Positions 1-5,482 of a DNA stretch of 11,263 nucleotides are shown here, piece after piece. The notes under the pieces are model-generated. The model was not told where the DNA came from. It made no database searches and worked only from the letters and a program-made list of their open reading frames with translations. The DNA is from JAWWPY01 sp964412845 (lineage in GTDB: Bacteria > Actinomycetota > Actinomycetes > Streptosporangiales > Streptosporangiaceae), in the NCBI GenBank assembly GCA_964412845.1, contig CAYPQM010000191.1:1-11263 (forward strand), read 5' to 3'. The position numbers and the translations under genes were made by a program. How positions within the stretch are numbered: the stretch's first letter is position 1; each line of letters begins with the position of its first letter.

Positions 1-36
1 GCCACGGGGCCGTGCCGCCGGGTGGGCCGGTGCCCG

Positions 37-393
37 CTAGCGGCGGAGTTCGGGCCGGTCGATGATCCGCAACCATGTTCCGTCCGGCTGGCGGCGCACG
101 ACCTGGACCCGGGTGCCGGTGGCGTCGGCCGATTGGGTCGAGGTGAGGGCGAGATCCTCGAAGCGCAACGTGGGCAGCGGCGGCTCGGTCTTGAATTCCG
201 GGCCGGCGGCGACCAATTTCTCCATCACGGCGCGGATCGCAGCGCGGCCCACCGTTTCCTGCCCCGGCGGGAATTCCATGACCGCGTCGGGCTCGTAGAG
301 TTCGGCGAGCCCCTCGGCGTCGCGGGCGTTCGCCCACTCCACGAAGAGTCGCGTCACGTCTTCCGGCTGTTGCGCTCGTTCACGTTCCGTCAT
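37..393 (-). CDS. SnoaL/NTF2-fold (ketosteroid-isomerase-like) protein
   Basis: A 118-residue protein with the small alpha+beta barrel pattern of the SnoaL/NTF2-like superfamily. An N-terminal helix (about residues 10-32, VTRLFVEWANARDAEGLAEL) leads into YEPDAVMEFPPG and a GRAAIRAVMEKL helix. Strand-rich sequence follows, ending in the characteristic DGTWLRIIDRPEL. Members are either small enzymes (isomerases, cyclases, dehydratases) or ligand-binding proteins, and no catalytic residues can be assigned here. Length is slightly short for the family (usually 120-150). I chose the ATG at 393 because the homology-like sequence begins at once after it. In-frame starts at 408 and 492 would add 5 or 33 residues of atypical sequence, and none of the three has a strong Shine-Dalgarno. 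The gene diverges from a LysR regulator 104 bp away, so it is the most likely regulatory target. The fold call is fairly sure; the reaction is unknown. Confidence 0.8.
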   Translation of the reverse strand: MTERERAQQPEDVTRLFVEWANARDAEGLAELYEPDAVMEFPPGQETVGRAAIRAVMEKLVAAGPEFKTEPPLPTLRFEDLALTSTQSADATGTRVQVVRRQPDGTWLRIIDRPELRR

Positions 394-483
394 GTTGAGC
401 GGCCCCATCTCTCTGATTGGTGAACCTGCTCCTATCCTCAGGCCAGGGGAGCCAGAAGGCAAAGAGCTAGTTTGTCTGGCAGC

Positions 484-489
484 TAGAAT
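484..489 (+). promoter_or_regulatory. -10 element (TAGAAT) of a probable leaderless LysR transcript
   Basis: TAGAAT fits the actinobacterial TANNNT -10 consensus and ends 8 bases before the LysR ATG at 498. No Shine-Dalgarno sequence is present before that ATG (AATAGTT precedes it). This arrangement is typical of leaderless mRNAs, where transcription starts at or next to the start codon. Two AGCTAG copies (465-470 and 481-486, 16 bp apart) overlap this element and could be part of an autoregulatory LysR site. No convincing -35 was found. Confidence 0.45.
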
Positions 490-497
490 CAATAGTT

Positions 498-1400
498 ATG
501 GAGCTGCGTCAGCTGGAGTACTTCGTGGCCGTGGCCGAAGAGGCGAGCTTCACCCGGGCCGCAGAGCGGGTGCACGTTGCCCAGCCCGGGGTGAGCGCCC
601 AGATCCGCCGGCTTGAGCGTGAGCTCGGCCAGGAGCTGCTCGACCGCTCGGGCCGCACGGTGCGCCTCACTGAGGTCGGCGCCGCGGTGCTTCCCTACGC
701 CCGCGCCGCCTTGCGCGCGGTGGACGGGTCACGGCTGGCCGTCGACGAGCTCGCCAGCCTTGTCCGGGGGAGGGTAGCGGTCGGCATGGTGACCGCCTGC
801 TCGACACCTGCCCTGTTCGACCTGCTCGCCGAGTTCCACCGGATGCACCCGGCGGTCGAGATCTCGCTGTCGGAGGCCAACTCCAGCCAGCTGATCCTCG
901 GGCTGCATGACGGCCGTCTCGACCTGGCGCTGATCGGCGTGGGCGGGGCCTCGCCCGCCGGTCTCACCGCCCGGGTGCTGCTCGATGAGCCTCTCGTCGC
1001 GGCGGTTCGCCGCGACGACCCGCTGGGTACCGCGCGGACGGTGACGCTGCGCGCCCTGCGGGACCGCCCGCTGATCAGCCTGCCGGTTGGCACCGGGCTG
1101 CGCTCGTGCATCGACGATGCGTGCTCCGCGGCGGGCCTGCGGCTGCGCATCACGCTGGAGACCAGCAACCCCGGCGTTCTCGCCCTGCTGGCCGCACGGG
1201 GGCTGGGCGTGGCGATCCTGCCGGCGTCCCTGGCCGCGGAGCACGAGGCCGAGCTGCACGTGGTCACGATCACCCAGCCCGCCCTGCGGGCCCGCATCGA
1301 ACTGGCCTGGCGGCCGGACGGCACGGCCAGCCCGGCGGCGCGGGCGCTCATCCGGCTCGCCCAGGGCGCTCAGGACGCTCAGGGTGCTCAGCACGGCTGA
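498..1400 (+). CDS. LysR-family transcriptional regulator
   Basis: A 300-residue LysR-type regulator of full family length. Residues 1-60 form the winged helix-turn-helix (MELRQLEYFVAVAEEASFTR, then AAERVHVAQPGVSAQIRRLE with the recognition helix around 28-40, and the wing LTEVG). A linker helix runs to about 88. Residues 90-290 form the two-lobed periplasmic-binding-like effector domain (RGRVAVGMV, LDLALIG, RGLGVAILPASL). The inducer is unknown. It is transcribed away from the NTF2-fold gene, the classic LysR layout in which one operator region serves both. Translation probably starts on a leaderless mRNA at the ATG. The last codons consist of three tandem 9-bp units that add an unusual GAQDAQGAQHG tail and fold with the stop codon into a hairpin. 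Family assignment is secure; the target genes are inferred from orientation only. Confidence 0.96.
   Translation: MELRQLEYFVAVAEEASFTRAAERVHVAQPGVSAQIRRLERELGQELLDRSGRTVRLTEVGAAVLPYARAALRAVDGSRLAVDELASLVRGRVAVGMVTACSTPALFDLLAEFHRMHPAVEISLSEANSSQLILGLHDGRLDLALIGVGGASPAGLTARVLLDEPLVAAVRRDDPLGTARTVTLRALRDRPLISLPVGTGLRSCIDDACSAAGLRLRITLETSNPGVLALLAARGLGVAILPASLAAEHEAELHVVTITQPALRARIELAWRPDGTASPAARALIRLAQGAQDAQGAQHG
1365..1391 (+). repeat. Three tandem 9-bp repeats at the LysR 3' end
   Basis: GGCGCTCAG (1365-1373), GACGCTCAG (1374-1382) and GGTGCTCAG (1383-1391) lie head to tail, in codon register, and encode GAQ-DAQ-GAQ. They differ only at the second and third bases. The tail is unlikely to be part of the effector domain and probably arose by slippage duplication. 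Confidence 0.85.
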
Positions 1401-1405
1401 GCGCC
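1383..1405 (+). terminator. Hairpin spanning the LysR stop codon
   Basis: GGTGCTCAG (1383-1391) pairs with CTGAGCGCC (1397-1405) over nine positions with one G-U wobble and a 5-base loop (CACGG). The stop codon lies in the right arm. The first tandem repeat unit (1365-1373) pairs perfectly with the same right arm, so two alternative stems exist. There is no U tract, as is common for actinobacterial terminators. The SDR gene converges from the other side, 130 bp away. Confidence 0.4.
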
Positions 1406-1530
1406 AGCGTGCGGCGGCTAGGAGATCTGCTGGTACAGGCGGTTATCTGATTGGGGGTCAGGGCGTAGTCAGCGGGGTGCTGCACTTCTTCGACACCGTC
1501 GTCAACGCCCCGCGACGTAGCGCGGTAGCT

Positions 1531-2289
1531 TTACAGGCCTCCTGCAATACGGAGCACCGCGCCGGTTACGTACGAGGCTTCCGGGCCGAGCAGCCAGGCG
1601 ATGGCCGGGGCGATCTCGCCGGGTTCACCGGCCCGGCCCAGCGGTATGTTCCTGGCCACGCGGTCCGCGCGGCCGGGGTCTCCGGCTCCCGCATGGATGG
1701 CGGTGCGGATTGTCCCGGGAGCCACCGCGTTGACGCGGATCTGGTCAGCGGCGAGTTCCTTGGCCAGGCCGACGGTGAGTGCCTCGACCGCCGCCTTAGC
1801 GGCCGCATAGTGGACGTACTCATGCGGGGAGCCGAGCGTGGCCCCGGCGGAGGAGACATTGACGATGGCTCCGCCTTGTCCTCCGCGATGTACTGACATC
1901 ACCTTGCTGGCCTGGCGGGCGCAAAGGATCACGCCGAGCAGATTGACGTCGATGACCTGGCGTATGACCTCGACGGGAGTGTCGGCAAGATCGCCGATGT
2001 GAGCCGTGACGCCGGCGTTGTTCACCATGCCAGTCACCATGCCCGCCTGGCTGGCTGTGATGGAGAACAGTCGCTCGACGTCATCCTGGCGGGTGATATC
2101 CACCTTGGCCAGGACGCACCGGGCACCGGCGGCCTGCACCTGGGCGGCGGTCTGCCGGGCCGCGCGGTCGTCTTCCCGGTAGGCGAGGGTGAGGTCGTGG
2201 CCAGCCTGGGCTAGCTGAACGGCGGTGGCCGCCCCGATACCGCGAGTGCCCCCGGTGATGATCGTGATGGGCCGGTCACCCATTTCCAT
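1531..2289 (-). CDS. SDR-family NAD(P)-dependent oxidoreductase (FabG-like)
   Basis: A classical short-chain dehydrogenase/reductase of 252 residues. The cofactor loop TGGTRGIG is at 12-19, the NNAG motif at 90-93, the active-site Asn in DVNLLG (116), the catalytic Ser in NVSSAG (146/147), and YAAAK (Tyr161, Lys165). The conserved C-terminal pattern is PLGRAGEPGEIAPAIAWLLG...YVTGAVLRIAGGL. All catalytic residues are present. Substrate is unknown; the closest general type is 3-oxoacyl-ACP reductase-like oxidoreductases. I chose the ATG at 2289 because GGAGG (2300-2304) sits 10 bases before it. The longer reading from 2325 would add MYRNHHSGGGAH in front, across this ribosome binding site. It converges on the LysR gene and lies 76 bp downstream of the AbiEii-type gene on the same strand, so read-through is possible. 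Confidence 0.95.
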   Translation of the reverse strand: MEMGDRPITIITGGTRGIGAATAVQLAQAGHDLTLAYREDDRAARQTAAQVQAAGARCVLAKVDITRQDDVERLFSITASQAGMVTGMVNNAGVTAHIGDLADTPVEVIRQVIDVNLLGVILCARQASKVMSVHRGGQGGAIVNVSSAGATLGSPHEYVHYAAAKAAVEALTVGLAKELAADQIRVNAVAPGTIRTAIHAGAGDPGRADRVARNIPLGRAGEPGEIAPAIAWLLGPEASYVTGAVLRIAGGL

Positions 2290-2347
2290 GTGCGCGCCAC
2301 CTCCGCTGTGGTGGTTTCGGTACATGGTTCCAGCACCGGGGGAGCAG

Positions 2348-2363
2348 GGGAGTGGGAACTCCC
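2348..2363 (-). terminator. Short hairpin just after the AbiEii-type stop codon
   Basis: GGGAGT and ACTCCC form a perfect 6-bp stem with a 4-base loop, two bases beyond the stop codon of the nucleotidyltransferase gene. It has no U tract. It may partly separate the toxin-like operon from the co-directional SDR gene. Confidence 0.35.
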
Positions 2364-2365
2364 GG

Positions 2366-3016
2366 TCAGGGGCGGGGCCAGGCCGCGAAGCGCTCCCGCA
2401 GCGTGGCGATGTCCTGCGGGCTGAGCCCGAAAGGGGCGAATATCCCGTCGCCCCACTGGTCCAGCCGCTGGCCGGCGTCGGCGAAGTCCCGGTCGGTCAG
2501 GCCCGGATCCAGCCGGCGGGCGAAGCCGATCATCTGCTCCATGCTGAAGTGCTCCAGGGCGGCGGCCGTGTCCAGGTAATCTCGCGGCTCGGCCCGGCTG
2601 GCCAGCGCGCACACCTTGCCGCCGACCACGTCCTCAAGATCCAGGACGGGGCCGACATCCATGGTCACCGGCCTGCGGGCCCGGTCGAAATAGGCCATCT
2701 GCAGCATCATCTGCTCCCCATCGGCGGCGGTGACGATCCACTCGGCCAGCCCTTCACCCATCCCGTAGAAGATGTCCGCGAGGGCCTTGTCCCGGCGCTC
2801 GGTCCCGAAGCCCGCGTCGCGCAGCGCGGCCTCCACCGCATCGGCGGCCGCCTCCACACCGCCCTGCTCGTCACTGAAGACATCGACGTCCTGGGTCGGC
2901 CGCTCGGTGATGCCGTGGGCGATCAGGGCATTGCCGCCGGCCAGGGCGAACCCATGCGGGGCAGCGGCGCGCAGGGCGATGACAGCCACCTCACGGTGGA
3001 GTTCGCTGACCGGCAT
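2366..3016 (-). CDS. AbiEii/AbiGii-type nucleotidyltransferase (toxin-like)
   Basis: A 216-residue protein of the nucleotidyltransferase AbiEii/AbiGii toxin family. Motif I is visible as LAGGNALIAHG (26-35), followed by RPTQDVDVFSD with the two metal-binding aspartates D43 and D45. A third acidic strand (VTMDVGPVLD, D120) and the family motif GGKVCALASRAEPRDYLD (132-149, with Lys134, Arg141 and RDYLD) follow. In characterised members (AbiEii, MenT) this fold transfers nucleotides, for MenT to tRNA 3' ends, and stops growth until neutralised by a partner. All core residues look intact, so the enzyme is probably active. It is shorter than classical AbiEii (about 300). The start ATG shares one base with the stop of the upstream gene (TGATG), which indicates translational coupling. 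Family call is strong; a toxin role is inferred. Many actinobacterial homologues are annotated only by the domain. Confidence 0.88.
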   Translation of the reverse strand: MPVSELHREVAVIALRAAAPHGFALAGGNALIAHGITERPTQDVDVFSDEQGGVEAAADAVEAALRDAGFGTERRDKALADIFYGMGEGLAEWIVTAADGEQMMLQMAYFDRARRPVTMDVGPVLDLEDVVGGKVCALASRAEPRDYLDTAAALEHFSMEQMIGFARRLDPGLTDRDFADAGQRLDQWGDGIFAPFGLSPQDIATLRERFAAWPRP

Positions 3017-3375
3017 CAGGCGACGGGCACCACGGCGCGGTGCAGCGCCGGGTGCTGGTCCTCCCAGGCTTGCCGGACGCCCTTAGGCAGGTACAGTTCC
3101 GGCCACAGGGCGATCAGCGTGTCACCATTCAGGTAGCTGGTGAGATCTTCCAGGCGGCCGGCTTCCCGGAGGACGGTCTCGTAGAGCCACCGCCGCATAT
3201 CCTGGTCACCGAGGTCGAACGCGTGACCGGGGCAGCTCCAGAACAACCACAGCGGCAGTTCGACCGTGCCCTCGGCAGGCCCCTTCAGGTCGGCCAGGCT
3301 GGCGGCGACCATCACCCGGCGCCCGGGACGCGACTCATACCGGGCCCGGGGCATGTTGGCTTGCACGGTGGCCAT
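3016..3375 (-). CDS. Conserved hypothetical protein coupled to the AbiEii-type NTase (candidate antitoxin/partner)
   Basis: A 119-residue soluble protein with no signal peptide or membrane segment. Recognisable blocks are MPRARYESRPGRR (from about residue 8), EGTVELPLWLFW, DMRRWLYETVLREAG, LTSYLNGDTLIALWPELYLP and KGVRQAWEDQHP. I recall similar unnamed actinobacterial proteins beside AbiEii-type genes but cannot verify this here. It lacks the winged-helix antitoxin domain of AbiEi, so any antitoxin role would be through a different fold. It is the first gene of a two-gene unit with a TGATG overlap. The start is uncertain: ATG at 3390, 3375 or 3354 are in frame, none has a good Shine-Dalgarno, and the conserved part begins at 3354. 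Reality of the gene is well supported by coupling and coding character; function is unknown. Confidence 0.75.
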   Translation of the reverse strand: MATVQANMPRARYESRPGRRVMVAASLADLKGPAEGTVELPLWLFWSCPGHAFDLGDQDMRRWLYETVLREAGRLEDLTSYLNGDTLIALWPELYLPKGVRQAWEDQHPALHRAVVPVA

Positions 3376-3409
3376 AGGCACAGGGTACATCCCCAGTGCC
3401 TGGCGGTCG

Positions 3410-3415
3410 AATATA
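3410..3415 (-). promoter_or_regulatory. Possible -10 element (TATATT) for the NTase operon
   Basis: On the minus strand TATATT lies 19-34 bases upstream of the candidate start codons at 3390 and 3375. It is an AT-rich hexamer in a GC-rich background. No good -35 is visible at 16-18 bases, and that region is occupied by the inverted repeat at 3425-3452, so the assignment is tentative. Confidence 0.35.
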
Positions 3416-3424
3416 CGATCGATA

Positions 3425-3452
3425 GAGCATGCGCGCAGCGATTCGCGTGCTC
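3425..3452. promoter_or_regulatory. Inverted repeat upstream of the NTase operon (putative operator)
   Basis: GAGCATGCG (3425-3433) and CGCGTGCTC (3444-3452) are inverted copies matching at 8 of 9 positions, separated by 10 bases. Arm centres are 19 bp apart, about two helical turns, as expected for a dimeric DNA-binding protein. The element covers the -35 side of the possible -10 at 3410-3415, so binding would be expected to repress. The binder is unknown; the partner protein encoded at 3016-3375 is the obvious candidate. Confidence 0.45.
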
Positions 3453-3636
3453 AAGGCAGTTCGCCCCGGGCGCTGGGCGCTCGTGGTTGGGCGCGCTGAG
3501 TTGTGGGTGCGGGCTGCCGGGCTGGCCAGCTGGCATGACATGTCCGCACAAGCCGGGCAACGTGAGGGGAGTTCCCCAGCTCTCAATCCTTCTACTTAAC
3601 ATAATGCACATTATCGGCGCTCTACGAGCAAGTGAA
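3453..3636. other. Intergenic stretch with AT-rich palindrome, no gene seen
   Basis: No convincing reading frame on either strand; open frames here have poor composition and no family signature. It contains GGGGA-GT-TCCCC (around 3566-3577), the self-complementary GCTGGCCAGC (3521-3530), and at its end a perfect AT-rich palindrome at 3601-3614. The segment just before that palindrome (3581-3604) is notably AT-rich and may hold a plus-strand promoter such as CATAAT at 3599-3604. Confidence 0.5.
3601..3614. promoter_or_regulatory. Perfect palindrome ATAATG-CA-CATTAT
   Basis: Two 6-base arms are exact reverse complements with a 2-base centre. An AT-only palindrome of this kind is conspicuous in this GC-rich sequence and resembles operators of small dimeric repressors. 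It lies 22 bp before the ATG of the 60-codon remnant ORF and overlaps a possible -10 (CATAAT, 3599-3604). The binding protein is unknown. Confidence 0.4.
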
Positions 3637-3819
3637 ATGTGCCGGTTGGGGCGTCAGTTTCATCGTCGGGGCGGCAGCGGCGGCGGCTCACCGGAGGGCA
3701 GCTGGGAGTTCTCGTTCTGGCCGCCGGTTGCCCCGGCGGCCCGGCGGATCAGGGTGATCGTCAGCACGCTGTGGGAAGCGGCCTGGGCGGAACTGGATAT
3801 CCCCGGAAGGCCCGCCTGA
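3637..3819 (+). pseudogene. Remnant: C-terminal fragment of a larger actinobacterial protein
   Basis: Sixty codons from an ATG to TGA, with a glycine/serine-rich stretch (GGSGGGSPEGS, about 13-23) followed by a hydrophobic, tryptophan-rich block: WEFSFWPPVAPAARR, then IRVIVSTLWEAAWAELDIPG. Codon third positions are strongly G/C here and the last 40 residues look like real protein. From memory this resembles the C-terminal strand-rich tail of unnamed actinobacterial proteins that carry a glycine-rich linker before such a block. The N-terminal body expected for such a protein is absent in every upstream frame. I therefore read it as a decayed or truncated gene rather than a free-standing small protein. 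An expressed 60-residue peptide cannot be excluded, since an ATG and a promoter-like AT-rich palindrome lie just upstream. No function can be assigned. Confidence 0.45.
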
Positions 3820-3837
3820 GCCGCGTCACGTGGCGGC
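3820..3837. terminator. Weak hairpin between convergent ends
   Basis: GCCGC (3820-3824) and GCGGC (3833-3837) form a 5-bp stem with an 8-base loop, directly after the TGA of the remnant ORF and 16 bases beyond the kinase gene stop on the other strand. The position suits a bidirectional terminator, but the stem is short and there is no U tract. Confidence 0.2.
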
Positions 3838-3853
3838 GTGGGGCGGGCGGAAG

Positions 3854-4738
3854 TCACGCGTTGATGTCAGCGATGACTTCCTCGACGGTGCGCCTCGCCA
3901 GCGCGGCGAACCCCGGGTTCGTCTCGGCGTAGTACGGGATGATCAGGGCCGCTTGATGGAGAGCCACGCCGCGGGCCCGGCTCCACGTGCCGTCGTCGAC
4001 GTGGAGGGCCCCGCGGAACGTCTCGCGCCCGGCCTGGCGGAACACGCTCCACGCGGCGATCACGTCAGCGGCGGGATCACCGACACCGGCGCCGCCGAAG
4101 TCGATGACCGCGCGCAGCCGGCCGCCGGCCACGAGCAGGTTGGGCCGCAGCAGGTCGGCGTGTATCCAGACCGGCGTTCCGTCCCACGCCGGTGCCCGGA
4201 GGGCGTGCTCCCAGGCGTCGGCGGCGGCATCCCCGTCTATGACGTCGCGCGCCGACTCGATCGCCCCGCGCGTGCCGGCGTCAAGCTCGCGCAGCGGCTT
4301 GCGCCCGGCGCGAGGCGCCCCGGCGACGGGATCTACCTGGCGCAGCTCGGCCACGAACTGCGCCAGGTCCCTGGCCGCCTGGCGCTCGTCCCCGATGAGC
4401 TCATCCGCATACGGCCGGCCGTCGATCCACCGGTAGATCGCCCATCGGAAGGGGTACCCGCTCCCGGGGGCGCCCTGCGCGACCGGCTCGGGGACCCGCA
4501 GCGACAGGCGTGGGGCGAGTTCTGGCAGCCAGCGCCACTCCCGGTCCAGGGCCCCGGCCCACGACTGCATGCGCGGCAGCCGGGCGCAGAGCTGGTCGCC
4601 CAGCCGGTATATGGCGTTCACCGTCCCCGCCGGCTGAACCGCACTGACCGGCAGGCCGGCCAGCCGGGGGAACTGCGCGGCCACTAGCCGCCCGACGAGC
4701 CCGGCGTCGATGTCGAGCTCCCCGTCGTGCATTTTCAT
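3854..4738 (-). CDS. Aminoglycoside phosphotransferase (APH)-family kinase
   Basis: A 294-residue protein of the APH/choline-kinase fold. The N-lobe has AIYRLGDQLCARLPR (42-56, Lys-equivalent replaced by Arg in the LCARLP strand), then GYPFRWAIYRWIDGRPY (94-110). The C-lobe has the Brenner-type catalytic loop WIHADLLRPNLLV with His193, Asp195 and Asn200. The metal-binding VIDFGGAGVGDPAAD follows, with Asp213 and the DPAAD block (221-225). These enzymes phosphorylate small molecules with ATP or GTP; many chromosomal actinobacterial members have unknown substrates, so resistance should not be assumed. It follows the histidine phosphatase gene after only 3 bases and lacks a strong ribosome binding site, suggesting translational coupling. 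Two ATGs (4738 and 4732, MKM) are possible starts. Fold and activity class are secure; the substrate is unknown. Confidence 0.93.
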   Translation of the reverse strand: MKMHDGELDIDAGLVGRLVAAQFPRLAGLPVSAVQPAGTVNAIYRLGDQLCARLPRMQSWAGALDREWRWLPELAPRLSLRVPEPVAQGAPGSGYPFRWAIYRWIDGRPYADELIGDERQAARDLAQFVAELRQVDPVAGAPRAGRKPLRELDAGTRGAIESARDVIDGDAAADAWEHALRAPAWDGTPVWIHADLLRPNLLVAGGRLRAVIDFGGAGVGDPAADVIAAWSVFRQAGRETFRGALHVDDGTWSRARGVALHQAALIIPYYAETNPGFAALARRTVEEVIADINA

Positions 4739-4741
4739 CTT

Positions 4742-5353
4742 TCAGCCGGTCGTGGGCCGCAGGCCCGCCGGGAATCCGGTCCACCGCAGTTCCGGCGGCA
4801 GGTGACCGGCGTCGTTGTAACTGACCAGCGCGGCCGGCATGCCGGTCCGGTACATGATGACGGTCAGCGCGCAATTCTGCTGATTCAGGCCGAGCCAGCG
4901 CCAGTCCGGTGCGTCCATCGCCTGCCGGACAAACCAGCCGATCAGGAAGTTGTGCGTGACGATCAGCTCGTGGATCTCCTGCTCCCCCGGCTCCCCCGGC
5001 CTGGCGTACCGCTGCGCGGCCGCCATAGCCAGTGCCGGTCCTTCGTTACGTTCAGTAATCGAATATTGAGTTACCAGCCTCGCGAAGGAAGGCGGCAGCG
5101 ACGATGGGTCCGGCGAGGACGGGATGAAGTCCGCCAGCAGGTCGGACGCCAGCACCGGGACGGACGGCAGGTACTCGGCGATCAGGGCGGCGGTCTGCGC
5201 GGCGCGCTGCACCGGGCTGTGGTGGATGGCGCTGAAGGGCCGACCCTTCAGCCGCTGCCCGGTCAGCCGCGCCTGCTGCCCGCCAGCCTCGCTGAGCTCC
5301 CCCTCCGCCGTTGCCGCACCGTGCCGAACCAGGTAGAGGAACCGGCTGGTCAT
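4742..5353 (-). CDS. Histidine phosphatase family protein (phosphoglycerate-mutase-like)
   Basis: A 203-residue member of branch 1 of the histidine phosphatase superfamily. The catalytic RHG motif is in FLYLVRHGAA (Arg10, His11), the phosphate-pocket arginine in HHSPVQRAAQTA (Arg50), and the second histidine in IVTHNFLIGW (His134). The C-terminal NDAGHLP (180-186) is also typical of the family. Such enzymes remove phosphate from small molecules or proteins through a phosphohistidine. The ATG at 5353 is preceded by AAAGGAG with a 4-base spacer, which rules out the long upstream extension of the same frame. It is the first gene of an operon with the APH-type kinase 3 bases downstream. Residues 94-105 are encoded by a run of A/T-ending codons quite unlike the rest of the gene. 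Substrate unknown. Confidence 0.93.
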   Translation of the reverse strand: MTSRFLYLVRHGAATAEGELSEAGGQQARLTGQRLKGRPFSAIHHSPVQRAAQTAALIAEYLPSVPVLASDLLADFIPSSPDPSSLPPSFARLVTQYSITERNEGPALAMAAAQRYARPGEPGEQEIHELIVTHNFLIGWFVRQAMDAPDWRWLGLNQQNCALTVIMYRTGMPAALVSYNDAGHLPPELRWTGFPAGLRPTTG

Positions 5354-5401
5354 GGGTCTCCTTTCCACGCGGTGTGGCAGGAAGGGTAGCCGGGAAAGGC
5401 G

Positions 5402-5430
5402 TTGACTCTCCCAGTGACCGGGCCTACTGT
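5402..5430 (+). promoter_or_regulatory. Sigma70/HrdB-type promoter for leader ORF, GNAT and MFS genes
   Basis: TTGACT (5402-5407) and TACTGT (5425-5430) are separated by exactly 17 bases, a good match to the actinobacterial vegetative consensus TTGACn-N17-TAnnnT. Transcription would start near 5437, leaving about 135 bases of leader before the acetyltransferase ATG. That leader contains the 16-codon ORF at 5483-5533 and the self-complementary GCGGGCCCGC around 5456-5465. Confidence 0.6.
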
Positions 5431-5482
5431 CGGCCTCAGGCAGCACGGCGGGCAGCGGGCCCGCGGGAAGGGAGGCGCCGAA

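Noticed and set aside
1401..1530. Possible small gene or attachment site between LysR and SDR genes
   Set aside because: No frame has coding character with a start and ribosome binding site. No tRNA-like or integrase-linked repeat was found.
2225..3136. A 303-codon plus-strand open frame opposite the NTase pair
   Set aside because: It lies antisense to the NTase with clear motifs, has low-complexity composition and no plausible start signal.
3830..4687. A 285-codon plus-strand frame opposite the APH-type kinase
   Set aside because: Antisense shadow; the minus strand carries the HADLLRPN and DFGG motifs.
3854..4738. Reading the APH-fold protein as an aminoglycoside resistance gene
   Set aside because: The fold is shared by many housekeeping or unknown kinases, and no subgroup-specific residues for aminoglycosides can be recognised.
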